A DNA stretch of 64,000 bases, from the NCBI GenBank assembly GCA_004009845.1, contig RMBW01000085.1, forward strand, positions 1-64,000. Direction: 5' to 3'. This DNA comes from Davidsoniella eucalypti. Lineage: Eukaryota; Ascomycota; Sordariomycetes; Microascales; Ceratocystidaceae. A model generated the notes under the pieces. It was not told the DNA's origin and did no database searches. It was given only the letters and a program-made list of their open reading frames with translations. Below are positions 41,025-53,769 of this stretch, one piece after another (the stretch's first letter is position 1; the number at the start of each line of letters is the position of its first letter). Both the position numbers and the translations under genes were made by a program.

Positions 41025-44000
41025 AAAAAGATCCTCCGTCATCATATATTCATAAAACTAGTAATAGCAGCGGTAGTGATACTGTTAAAGGGCCACTCTG
41101 GTATATAGTTACACATCTTATTGGTGTTTTGTCCACATTCATAGTTTAGACGGTAATTCTCGTGAACCTTTGATAGCCTGGTTATCAGGACTGCCTTTTG
41201 TATCATATCGTAGTGGAGGTCGGGTATCATATACTGGTCTCTCAGTTGGGGAAAATTAGATGTAACAACCACTGGAATGACGGCCTGGGATGAAGGGGGA
41301 GCTTAGGCGGATTACAAGAGCCATCAGCGCGGGGTTCCCGTGATGAGGAGCTAAGGCATCTTCTCTCCGTTCACTAAACACTAACTGAGCACATGGGTAG
41401 TTTGGGATGTCTTGAAACCAATCAGCGGGTGTTTCAAGAAGAGGGAAGGGCGGCTATTATCATGCAGTACTAGTAATAATGAATTACCATGCAAGTTATC
41501 TACATGACTAGAGACAAGAAGCAGGAAACAGTCCAGCCAGGAAGAAAAAACCAAGAAGAAACGCTATGACGAACAACGAACAGGATGAATGCTTGGACTT
41601 TCGGGCGTGGGGACGAAGGAAGCAACGGGAAACGAACAATGGAAGAGTTCGGGCTTTCAACATACAAATATTACGTTGCCATTTTCATCCTTTTTTACTT
41701 GAAGTGCCAAGTTATTTCGAAAGATCATGATAGACGAGAAAGAGAGCTCAAGTTGTGGTTACTCTCTCGATTATTGAAGCATCATTTCCAGTAATGGGTC
41801 CTAGGAAGTACAGGAAGACGGATGAAATGTTGGATTAGTCAGCAAAGATACATACCAACAGTCAGCAAGACCAAGAAATGATAAGATGGGCAGAAACGAA
41901 CGAATAGAAGCTAATTTACCAGTCGGTGGGCCGTGCAGGACAGAAAAACGGTAGGGCAAAGAAAAAGGTCTGTGAGGAACGGTGATATCCCAAAGCATAT
42001 TTCCCAGTTAAAAAAAAAGGTAGAGCAAAGTAGCAAGTAAAAGTGGGAGTTGAAGAGGTTTCTCAGCACTAGAAATACATATGGAATAAAATATAGCAGT
42101 AGTATAGATCGTTGGTATGAAAAGATGCTCGTTGATAGTTGGCATATATACAAATAATAATGAAGCACGAAGAAGAAAAAAACACAACTCATATATGGGG
42201 GAGAAATCTTGAAATTATTACATATCAATACTCAACCGTACGCAAATATATCGGCCTTGAGATTACACGGTGTACATCTGAGACTACAACCCTATGATAT
42301 TCCGGAACGGATGAGTTCTACGGAATGTACGCACTATAGCTTGCTTCATGCAGAGTATGGAATATTGCAAGTAGCCGGGTCAAGGTGGCATCCGCGAACG
42401 GTTGCACGGTTTAAGGCCCCGGTACCAGCATGATCCGTATTTAAATGAGATGTTGGAGTAGTGCCTCGACGGCCGTTGTCAGAAGGGCACTTTCATTGTT
42501 CTTTTTGGTTTGAGCTTACTCAAAGAGAAGCAGAAGCTATGTATTGTTTTGAGCCTTGACATCTCAGAGATCGTCGCTAGACAGCAACTTGTTTCGAGTT
42601 TCAACTCAACTAAGCAAACAGCCAATAATATGATCAAAAACGACGGCAGGCGCAATAGAATCCCTCTAATGCTCTCTTCATAGCTCCCCTATCTCCTTGT
42701 ACCAACCAAGTTGGTTCTCGATTCTATTCAGATACTCTCAAAAAGGGACGAAGAACAGCCGGGATATATTCATGGGATAATATTATAAAACTATCGATGG
42801 CTTACACGAATAAACCAGGTCTTTTCAAAATATGTATATAACCACCAGCAATATAAACATATGTACACATACAGCCATTTCTCGTGGCTACTAGCCAGTA
42901 CTGTTAGACTTCAAACTATTAGCCATTATATGAGGTCTCAGGGATATGCAAGCCATCTACCGTCCCTCAAAACCCGGCTCGCGAATATCACATAGACCAA
43001 CTTGCAGACATACGTAGTTGATACATTTCTAGACGCTTGCTTCCAAGGGAACTATAGATGAACAATATGTCAATCTAGCAAAATAACACTGGGAAGCCTA
43101 CGTTGGTACATCCAACCATTACCAGTCTTGGACTTGATTCCATCGATTGAACAGAAAGTATCCAACAACGTGAACGCTGGCCAGGTCTTTTCTCCGTTTC
43201 ACAGCCTACGTGTAGAGGGCTTCCACGATGACTGATACAGCGGTACAATGCACGTTATCAGCGACAAGCGAGAATAGGGACAACATGCCCCAGCTTGGGG
43301 AACTTGCAGAGCTCAAGGTTCTATTCGAATGGGCAACGTGGCTAACCCAAGTTCACATCGATGGTACAATGATATTATAGGCCCTAAGAGGCACGGATAT
43401 GGTTCTTGGTACATATATATCTCAGGTCATCCGTAAAGAAATCATCTCGTTCTAGCCGCCACCTGTAGCCTTGTTATCTCATCTCCAGTCTTCCGATCGG
43501 TTCTATAGAAGTGGTACTTTCGTATAACTCGACAGTGGCACACAAGAAGCGTCACAGATTTCCAGTTTGTCCTTGAAGCTACGTCCGTAGGCCAGCTTGA
43601 AGGTTAACAGAACAGCATGAATATCTCGCGGGCTGTAGTTAAACATACTTCCTCAATTTATATTTATATCTCGTAAACTTACACTATAGTCGATATCAGG
43701 AAGGTACAATCAGTTCGTGCCATTTATAGTGCTGTTCAGAAACACTGTGTTATACAGCATGGATATGTATATTCTAGACACCTTGCAATCGCTTCTGATC
43801 GCCTCATTATCTCATTTCACGTTGGTGATAATTGTGGCGTCTCCTCTCATGACCATGTCCAGAGACCCAAAAATAAACGCAAAGCCGTAGTAACCTATCG
43901 AACAAGTAGTGGTCGGTCCTGCCATTCATGTTCTTGTTGAATATAACGATAAAGAGATACAAATATACCACAAACAATCCGCCTTGTTATTCGACGGATA

Positions 44001-47000
44001 TCCCTTCGCTCAGCTTATCAATAGATGTCATGGTACCTGTAGTCTCAGATTTCCGGTTTTATATGAATGTGCCTTATCAAGGCTGGATATATATAAGTAT
44101 GTACATGTCTGTACATACATGTGTGCTTATATTTGTAGTTGTATATAGCATAATTTTCGATAATGAGCTCAATTAGCTACCTGGAGAATCCTTGTACTTC
44201 ATTAGTGCCCTAGAATGATACATAAAATAGCATTCCAGGGCAGTGAGCAATACATATATGCTCCCCTGTTTTCTTTCCATTTTCCACAGCCCAGCTTGAT
44301 AGTCCAAGATAGATGTGTCCAACATTGAAATCTATCACTACCACCTCGGCGCCACCATTTGACGACTACATGTATAGAAGGAATATTTTAATACTCACGT
44401 GAATTCCAGTAGCAGGCTCGTTAGCAGCTCCAGTAATGGTGGCACGTCCAAATTTAACAATAAAAAGGGGCCATTTGAGGCTGAGCACCCACTAACATGG
44501 GCATCTATCACTTTTTTCACGTATCTGCGCTTATCACTACTCAAACCCTAGATAGGCTCGATTCAACGGATCTGAATAGTTGAACCTTGACACTACTCTT
44601 GTTGTTATCACAGCATCGAACATATGGCTTAGTAAGACTGCATAAAACAGACACATGAACGGCTCGCCCATTTCGTGCAATGCACTCTGTACTAAAATGT
44701 GCACAATCGCCGGACTTCAACACCTGCATCTAGTGAAGCGTATCACATCTGCATCATCACATGCAATGTGACACCATGAATGCCCTTGAACGCCAATATT
44801 GGCGGCATGAAGGGCTTTAGAGGTTAAAGTATATTTCGTACGAATGCTCTAGAGCAAACATGGAGACGTTTTCACAGCTTATATTTATGCCATTCCAACT
44901 AGTGCAATTAAGCAGCTTTTTTGCTCTCCCTCTGGATAAGCTATGCTGCAGGAGAAAGGGAGAAGGCTGACCCAATGCACAAACGAAACACCAGAAGCTC
45001 GAGCTAGACATGGATCTATGGACAAAAGTAGCCACACTAATGTCAGGTCCAGTTGGGATGAGGCAAAGGCTAGGAAGGAAGGGAGGATACATAAGTATCT
45101 GTACATCGTGAGTATCCATCGGCCCCATTTGTTAGTGGCTTCCTACGGTGTTGTCTTGTCTACATTGTAGTTGTTTACGTTCATTCAAAGCATTTTCATG
45201 CTTACATACAATATGCATATCTGGAGGATTTGGTCTAAAGCGTGTTTCAGTATGCGTACCTACATAGTCATATTATTCTTTTAATATGACTGACTAGCCG
45301 TGATATGAACAACGCATTTTCTTCAACTGAGTACATATATGTTTTCAATCTTGGATCTCTAGTAGGAAGGGACGCCTCAATGATCATATCATCGTCGCAA
45401 GTAACTGCTGGCAAGCTTGAGCGGAAACAACAGCTATAAAAGCAAACGTCTTGTCATAGGTGTTGATGTTCGTTTCGTTGTTACCAATGTCAAGAATTAC
45501 TGAACAATATATGGGATGAAAAATACAGGGGCAGAGCATCAGCGGTGCCTGGGCCAACTAGTTGTCACAGTTTCATCCTGAAGTTAAGGATCCCTAGACA
45601 TAATGTACTAGAATGTAGTTCAATTTTCTTTTTTAGTGGTAGGGTTAGGGTAACGAGAATTACATTGTGACATCGTAGCCCGATTAGGGCATCTTGTAAA
45701 CAATGTTCCCTTCGTGATATCATGGAGAAAAAAAGGGAGGCAGGCAGAGAACCGTCAGCCGCCGCAGGGAATGACGATGATTCTGTCTGGAATGCAATAA
45801 ATACAGTGGCTGAAGTCGAAAAAACAAAAAAAACAAGAGGTTGTTCACAAGTTGTGTCCCGAGAAACATCGTCCCATTATGTCTTACACGACACTGTTGG
45901 CGGCTTAAGGCAGGTTGAAAGCCAATGCTTTGCATTTTCGCAGCAGTCTCTCTGGATATTCCCCCCCTCTCTCTGCTTGTGTCTTGTATTTAGGCATATG
46001 CATTCAAATAAGACGTTTGAGCAGTCAGACGAACTGCCTGGCGGAACTGGACTATTATGGCTTAGCGTCAATATCACAATTCTGCATGGAGAGGTGTTCC
46101 CGGATGTCAGACTGTCTTCCGGTGGATCTAACAAAAAAGAAGAGAGAAAAAAACAGAACTAGCCAGCTGAGGCAAAAGTTTGTATCAGCCGCCAAAACGA
46201 CAACGACATTCGATCAATCAAACTCCACTTTGCGGCTTCATATGCCACAGGAAAGTCCATATACTGTTATACAACTATGCATTCATGATATTGTAACCAA
46301 TGCAACATATATACCTGTGTCGAAATCCCCCAAAATGATATTTATGCCCAATATCTTGGCCGCTATCATGTGTGTTCACAAAGGCGTTATGGAAAGGTCA
46401 ATATAAAAGTGGACCATACCGAACTGGGACGCACGGTCCCTTTTCGACGCGTCGTAGCGCGGTGAGTAACTTCCGAAAAGGGTAATAGAGTAAACAATAG
46501 AAGCTAAGCAAAATAACAGAAAAAAAAGACAGGGGGTCTGTGGCGATAAAATTGGCAGATTAAAGCCATTGTTAGCGTGGCTTACTGCAACGTCGAGTGA
46601 GATGAGAAAAAAAAGATTGGGAATTATGTATTATGTTCAACTTTAAAGTATAGTAGTGAACTTTGCTGGGGGGTTTCTTTCTTCACTTTTTTTTTTCTTC
46701 AAATTTTTTTTTTTTCATTATTTAGAAGATTCTGGTGTAATTTCCTTTTGCCTTTCGATATTTCCAGGTTTCCTCCCAGTTCCATTATTTACAAAGTTCT
46801 GCCTAAGTGTTATTTCCTTTCTCACGCCAGTTTCAGAACAAATCTAGCAACTGCGTTGGTTTGTAATCCTTATCTGGTCCAATTGTATCCATTAACATCG
46901 TGGTAGACAAGGCAAGGCAAGGCAAGGCAAGGCAAGGCAAGGCTCTGATTGTGTCTATTGGTGGCACCGTGATGGAAAAAAGAGATCGTCAGCCACTCTT

Positions 47001-47379
47001 GTTTTCTTATCGCTCTTCACAATAGCGGGTCTTGTATGTTGCAGCTGCATCTCAAACACATTCAGACCCATCATCGTGCATATTCTGTCTTCTTTCTACA
47101 GGACAACCCATTCCCCAGCACGGCAATTGGCTTATAAATGGCGGCGTAGAAACAATGAGAGGCAGGCAGTACTTGAGGAACTGCTTTTTGAGTGTAAATT
47201 ATGGAAGGCACATCATTTTTGGCCTGATAGCCAGAGGAAAGAAACAAGAGAAAATAAAACAGTTGTTGGTTGTTCTTCGACATTGTAGAAAATGGGCCTT
47301 GACAACTCTGTTAATTGTTAATACTACATGTATGTGTTGTCGGTCCATTGACCCTGGTCTCTGGAATATAAATAAATAA
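41025..47379. other. 6.3-kb gene-free region
   Basis: No credible ORF or spliced gene was found on either strand. A short TAGGGTTAGGGTAA tract lies at about 45642-45655, with scattered ATGTAC-type palindromes (44098-44130). Chance ORFs of 60-160 codons show no domain or start context. Confidence 0.4.
46907..46942 (+). repeat. (CAAGG)7 microsatellite
   Basis: About seven tandem AAGGC/CAAGG pentamers, perfect in sequence. Confidence 0.85.
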
Positions 47380-48156
47380 TAAAATAAATTGTCGAAATTT
47401 TGCTGCAGTTCGCAGTCGAATCCCGGCACAGTAATTTGTGTGTTGTTTTTGTTTGTTGCTCTGCTTTGCTTGCCTTGCCTTTTCGCTTCTAGCACCCCCA
47501 AAACCCTCGCCTATCCATTTTTTCCTCGTTCTCTCTCTTCTATTACTGGCACTATTATGGGCACTATTACTCCTGCTGTTATTGCTACTACTCTGCATCT
47601 TGTATCTTGCACACTGCTACTGCTGTGCCCGTTTCCATTCTTTTTTCCCTTCGACATCCTTCTCGCCCATTCCCTCCCTTCTGGCTTCGTCCGAGTCGAG
47701 TCTGTCGTTTTCGTGTCTTTTGTTCTTCATTCTTGTTGTGCCGTTACGGGATTTTTTCCCTTCTTCTCCTAGGTTTGGATGCTTCTGCCTTTTTTTTCTT
47801 CTTTCTTTTTTCTCGTTAGCCTCCTTTCGCACTATCTCCAAAGCTGCTATAATCACTACACGCACGCACTATCGACTATATTTACGTACTGCGTCTTCGA
47901 GTCGACTGACCCCTTGCATATCCAGTCGAGATTTGATCCATCTTCAATATCAACAACAACATCAACAATAACAGACAAACGCTCGCTACTTCATTTATCA
48001 TCTCTGTTATATACAATTCTGTTGCACCCACCCGTCGAAATTAGGCCTGGAGCTCATCTTCCACACCAACGACACCCACACTCCTGAGCAAAGCTATCTC
48101 TTCCAGCGGCTGCGTCACCGCGCATCTTTTTGTTTCCAGTATCAGCGGCTTCTGAA
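47380..48156 (+). promoter_or_regulatory. WEE1 promoter and long pyrimidine-rich leader
   Basis: Strongly C/T-rich from about 47430 to 47830, then a CAACAACATCAACAATA tract near 47951-47970. TTTTGTTTCCAG at 48128-48139 resembles a 3' splice site 17 bases before the ATG, so a 5' UTR intron is possible. The overlapping frames in this stretch (for example 47438-47971) are composition artefacts. Confidence 0.45.
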
Positions 48157-51100
48157 ATGGCCTTTACTACTGGGGGCGGGACATTGACGCTGCCATCGCC
48201 CACTCACCCTCATGTCGACATGACGTCTGCTGTGCGTAGTCTGCGACGGTCGCTGTCTCGATCGCCTTCGAAATTCAATTCTGCAGCTGGCCAAGCAAAT
48301 ACAGCTAGTGATGCAGCATCCACAAACAACACAGCAAGCAGCACTAGCAACAACCCAGATTCAGCAAGCCCACAGTCACCTTGTCGACGGTACACACCAG
48401 CAAAAGCATCAGCTTTAGGCGCCTCTGACACCCCCACAGGCTCGCCCGATTTTTCGCTGTCTCGATTTATTCCTCCATCAACAACACCGTGTGGCTCACC
48501 CACCAGAAAAATAAATCGCTCGCCCACGCGCCTGCTTCCGCTCGCCAATTCGGTGCACTTCGTCGATGCCTTTGATTCCACGCCTCTTCGCAATAGCCTG
48601 AAATCGTCGCTCCGCTCCACGCGTTCCAGCCGGGCTCTGAAGGCCTCGCCATCGCGCGTTATTTCAAAGCCGAGAGGCTCTCCCAAATCGCCATTCCCCT
48701 CTCGCCGTGGCCTGGGGCTGAGCGAGTCTTCGCATTCCGAAAACCGTGTCCTGCCTACCTTTGCTGGCTTCGACGCCATCGGCCAGGAAAATTCTCCGGC
48801 AACTGCTCCTGGAAGCCCGCTAACTGCTACTCACAACTTGGATAAAATCACCCGCCACAGCTTCCATCTCGACGTGTCTGGCTCATCATCGCACCTCATC
48901 CACGGCCTGCACCCTGGCGTCGAGCTGATCCCAGGCGTTGCCGTTGGCCAGAAGCGGAGCGACCAGATGGATATTGACTCTGAAGCAATTGGAAGCCCTG
49001 TTGCCAAAAGACGCAGTCTCTACGGTCTTGCCTCCAATAGCCCCATCAACAACCAGGAAATCGGATCTGTTTTCGGTGGCGTCACTACGCCTATCAAGGC
49101 CACATTCGATATCCACGAAGAGTCTCATAGGCCCAACTATGAGCTTAGCTCCATCAGCATGCCTCCTCCCCGTGAGCCTGTTGCTTCCTCTCCAAACCCA
49201 ACTGCAAGACAGCAGCGAACTTCTCTCAGACGCTCGACGCTCCGCGAGCGAACATCATGGGGCCGCAGAGCTGGTGCCCAGCAGCTGTCGCAGATGGGCG
49301 GAGAGATGTCAACACCTGTAGCCAGAAACAGACCTCGTCTCTCTCAAGACCAGTTTGTGCCTCCTCAGGACCCCAACTTCTCACCAAATGTCATGCTGCC
49401 ACCACCAACAACTAGTATCGAGCGTCCACAACGCCACCCGCTTTCTCGGTCTCTTAAGCCGTCAGAGTCTGGAGGTCACCTGCTGGACGCTTCTCCTACT
49501 GCCTTCCCCGAACCATTCATCATACCAAAGTCCAAAATCCCAGGCTTGAACTTTAGCAAATCGGTTCCATATGGAATGGCTAACCCCATGCCTCCCCCTG
49601 CAAACCCCATTTCTATGACTCCAGGAAGCCATAAACGCACACCAATTTTGGCCACACCTAACCAGAACCCTCTACGTGTCAAGCCAAGATCATTCATGTC
49701 CACAAGTCTCATTTCGAAAGTCAACCGTAACCCCGAAGATGACCGGAAAATGGTCATGCCAGACACTCCATGCAAGAAGCAGACACACGGATTCGCTACC
49801 TTTCCTCCGCCACCAGGAAGTGCGCTCAAGAAGAGCGGCCGCCTCAGCTTCAGCACCGAACCAGGCACGCCTGTCTCAAGCGATTCGCTCTTTGGAGACA
49901 CAACAAACATCAACTTTGGAACTCCTAATCCACGTGGCCTTGGCTTGTTCCAGCGCCTATCTCGGCACTCACGGAGAGGCAGTGTTCTTGATCTTGATAG
50001 TGACGAGAAACGTGCTCCCACTACCACCATAAATTTCGAGGAGGAGCATGTTCCTCAGGAGCCTGAGCTACCTCCTACGCCATCAAGAAATTCTACAACA
50101 CCGGTTGCTAGCACACCTGTAAATTCGAATCAGGAGAGCCCCAGCACCAATCGGTATTCTAACCCTCTCTCTGCCGCTCGGACTCGCTTCACACGCCAAG
50201 TATCAAGCGAACTATCCACTGAACATATTGGTGGAGGACCTCTTACACGCCGTAAGAGCAGACTCACGGCCCTGAAGCTGGCGAACCCATCAGCCAACTT
50301 CCTCGATGTACCCCGTACGCCTATAGATTCGAACATCGGTGGTGATGGTAGCCGCTTGTCGCTCTCCACTGCCACGTCTAATCTCAACAGCGATACTCCC
50401 GCTACCCCAACTACTGGCATGCGCACTAACCGCGTTGTAACACCGGTCAACCCAGGCCAGAGACGTATGGAGCTTGATGATGATCTCGCCAAGAAATTTG
50501 GCCGTGTCGACCCTATCGGCACTGGCGAGTTCTCAACTGTCTACCGGGTTGCTTACCCAAAGGACGAGAGTACTACGCCTACTGGCACACCTGACTTCCG
50601 GTCTTCTCTGTTCAGATCCACGCCTCGACCCCCACAGCCTGGTTGTGCGTTTGCCGTCAAGAAAACGCGCCACCCTTATCACGGTGCTCGCGATCGTGAG
50701 ATAAAGCTTCGCGAAGCCCGTATCTTGGCCCAGCTTACGCAGACTTCGCATATCGTGCGATATATCGATAGCTGGGAAGTCGAAGGTCACCTCTACATCC
50801 AGTCCGAGTACTGCGATAATGGTACCCTTGATAAGTTCTTGGCTTCCATTGGCCGCCAGGGCCGTCTAGATGATTTCCGTATCTGGAAAATTCTACAGGA
50901 CCTTACCTTGGTAAGTACAAGAAAATTTACACTCAATCTACATATACAAACATTTCTAACTTCATGAAACAGGGCCTACAAGAAATCCATAATGCCGGTT
51001 TCATCCACTTTGATCTAAAGCCTGCCAACATCTTCATCACCCACCAGGGCGTGATCAAGATCGGTGATTTCGGCTTAGCCGCCGCTTGGCCCGTCGAAAA

Positions 51101-51704
51101 GTCTATTAACTCTGAAGGCGATCGCGAGTACATCGGCCCTGAAATCCTCGAAGGCAAATTTGACAAGCCTGCCGATGTATTTTCTCTCGGTATTATCATG
51201 ATCGAAATGGCATGCAATGTAGTGCTTCCTGAGAACGGCCCAACCTGGGTTGCTCTACGTTCCGGGGATTTGTCAGATGTCCCGAGTCTGACTTTTAGCT
51301 CTGTTGATGGGCTCTCCCAGTCGTCTTCTGCTCCCGACTTAGGCAACCTAGACCCATCTCCCAGTCGGGGTTCTGTATCCGGCCACGATGATGAACCGGT
51401 TGCCAGCGGTCTCCCTGACTTTGGCATGTCCGATTTCCCAACACTTGAGGATCCGCCTAGCTTCATGCTGACTGAGGAAGATCCCCTTTCTCTGGATCGT
51501 CTTGTAACTGCTATGATCAGCCCCGACCCTCTTCACCGTCCTACTGTCGACCAAATTCTTACATGGGGCGCCATTAGCTGGGTGATGGAACGTCGTCGTA
51601 TGCCAGCTACAATTTTTGAAGGACTTTGGGGACCCATCTACGAACCCTCATTCAGTCAGCCTCAGCTTTGCCACAGCGAAGATACTGAGATGACTGGCGT
51701 ATAG
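48157..51704 (+). CDS. SWE1: Wee1/Swe1-family mitotic inhibitor kinase (1161 aa)
   Basis: Exons are 48157-50910 and 50973-51704; the 62-nt intron (GTAAGT, TTTCTAAC branch, AAACAG) lies within the kinase domain. The first 780 residues are disordered and full of Ser-Pro/Thr-Pro sites, as in fungal Wee1/ANKA proteins. The kinase domain has a glycine loop (IGTGEFSTVY, about 788), a family-typical insertion, FAVKK (about 834), HFDLKPANIFI (about 930) and IGDFGLAA (about 948). GDREYIGPEIL and the DVFSLGIIMIEMA block follow, with a second Ser/Asp-rich insertion near 1030-1085. By family it phosphorylates the inhibitory Tyr of Cdc2/Cdk1 to delay mitosis. The frame extends upstream to a TTG, but the first ATG is at 48157. 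All catalytic residues are present. Confidence 0.94.
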
Positions 51705-53769
51705 GTTATATCGCTGTCTCGTTTTGTTTTCATCAAACACCAAACCACATCTTCTTTTTTCCAAGTATCGTATGAATTTGCCTGTCATGGCTCTCATAGA
51801 GATATCATTTATCATCATCATGTAGATTAGGATTGTTTTTGCTCTTTTTCATTTTTTTTCATCCATGTTTTGCACAGTTTACTCTTAGGATTGGCGGCTT
51901 TGACACAGCCAGCCGCCGCTCTACGTTTCTTATTGTTTTCTCTCTCTTGCCCCTAAATCTTACCGAATAGGTTCACGGTACCTGGCGGAATTCACCCATT
52001 TTCTGGGCTGGTTTTCTTTTTCCTTTTTCTTACTCTCCTGGTATTGTACTGGAAACATAGGCAACACTATTTGTGTCGAGCCATATCACCATTTTTCATA
52101 TTTCTATCTATTTCATAGCTTTTTTTCTTGTTTTTGTTTTGGTTCAGTTTTATTTTCAAGAACTGATGGGTGGCATTGTCTTTGCTTTTTGTTTTCGTTT
52201 TTTTTCTCGTTTTTGCTGTTGTTTGTTTTCCTTTTCTGCGTTCTACAGTTGTTACTGATATGATGCACATCTTTATATTTTTGTTTTATATTTGCGTTGG
52301 GGTTTTTCTAGTGATACTTTATTTTGGCTTTTTTAGCTTAGCCATATTGATCACTTTTGATGATACAAACGCAATGAAATGAATCACCGGCGCTTTTATT
52401 TTTTGCCGTTATCTGCACTGCATAAAGTATCGTATCTTTTCTATTATGTTTCTGTTGTGCAAAGCTTTCATTTCGTGACCTTTGACTATACACTTGCTTT
52501 TGTATTAGTTTTTATTTGTTCATTTGTGTTTCTCTTGATACCAAAGGTTGATTAGTTATCAGGCTGTATCCTGTTTGGGTACAGTCAAGTCGTTCGTTGA
52601 ACATATCAACAAGGACGTTCGGTATTGTATTTCCTTTGTTTATCCGTTCATTTTTGGGGGAATTATGCTAGTTGGATGGATATCACGTTGTTGCTTATAA
52701 GTGGAAAGGAATGGAATGTAAAGAGCTTCTTATGCAGGTGTGATGTGATGAAAAGATGGGTTGTATTCTAATACAAAAACAATCAATGCCAACTAGTAAG
52801 TAGTGGTAGTGAATGGGGATCATTGGGTGGGTGAGCTTATAAGTGGAAGATATGCGTGATTATCAAGATAGTAATTTAACATGGGTTTCTAGGTAACTCC
52901 TCTACATTTTCCAAGTGACATGAACGAGTCTATTTGTAAACAACAAACAATATTGGAGGCTTGCAGAGAACGGTGATCTTGCAGCGAGGAAAATGTGGGA
53001 TAAAGTAAAAAGAACATGTTGTATAGGGTACACATGCGGTAAAAAAGACATCACCAGGTGAATGAAATTCATAGCTAATATACACACAGAATCAAGCTAT
53101 CGATGAAACATTTATGAGTGAAGAAGACGAAATTAGGAAATGGGTTATAATGGTAGCAGTGGTGCTCATGACACGAGATATAGATACTGGTTATAGAGAT
53201 TAATTTTTTTTTTGTTATGGAAGAGTTCATATAAGAATATAAGATAAAGTGTACAAAGATGATGGCAGCGATAGATATGGGTATAATAATAAAAAGGAAG
53301 AAAAAGAAAAAAAAAATTACTGTGGTTAGGTAATTCATGTATGAGCAGAGTCGTAGTAATTATCGAGATAGGCATAGAATGATATCTATCCGTCTTTTCA
53401 ACTACAGTCCTGATCCAAAGCTATCAAGGTGATTACTAAAATACCGAGAGGGAAAGAGTGGGTGTTTTGTGTATCAATATCTAGATCTATGAGAATACCT
53501 GAGACGCTTGTATTGGTATATCAAAACGGACAACTAGCAGATATTTGTAATTTGGAATATAAAGGGGGAATGAGGATATATATATATAAAGAGTTGCAAT
53601 ATCATACAACTACGCCTAGAAACTATGAACCGGTCTGGTCCTAGTTCTGTGTGGTCCTGGACGCAGAAACAAAAGACTAGTTTAATGGAGGGATAGATGA
53701 GACATTTGAGTTTTTTTTTCTTCATTTTTGTTGGGCTTTTTTTGTTTTCTTGAAACTCGAGAAATGCTA
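51705..53769. other. Intergenic region between WEE1 and HFI1 (convergent ends)
   Basis: T-rich on the WEE1 side (51830-52340) and A-rich on the HFI1 side, as expected for converging 3' ends. No gene is seen. Confidence 0.45.

Noticed and set aside
46430..46500. GC-richer patch (TTTTCGACGCGTCGTAGCGCGG) considered as an RNA gene
   Set aside because: Contains a short palindrome but no recognisable tRNA, snRNA or 5S boxes.
47395..47425. tRNA T-arm-like text (CAGTCGAATCCCGG)
   Set aside because: No matching A box, acceptor stem or T-stem pairing nearby.
47438..47971. 177-codon ORF upstream of WEE1
   Set aside because: Composition artefact of the CT-rich leader, with overlapping frames all open.
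48210..48779. 189-codon antisense ORF within WEE1
   Set aside because: Shadow of the Ser/Pro-rich WEE1 coding frame; no independent start, promoter or domain evidence.
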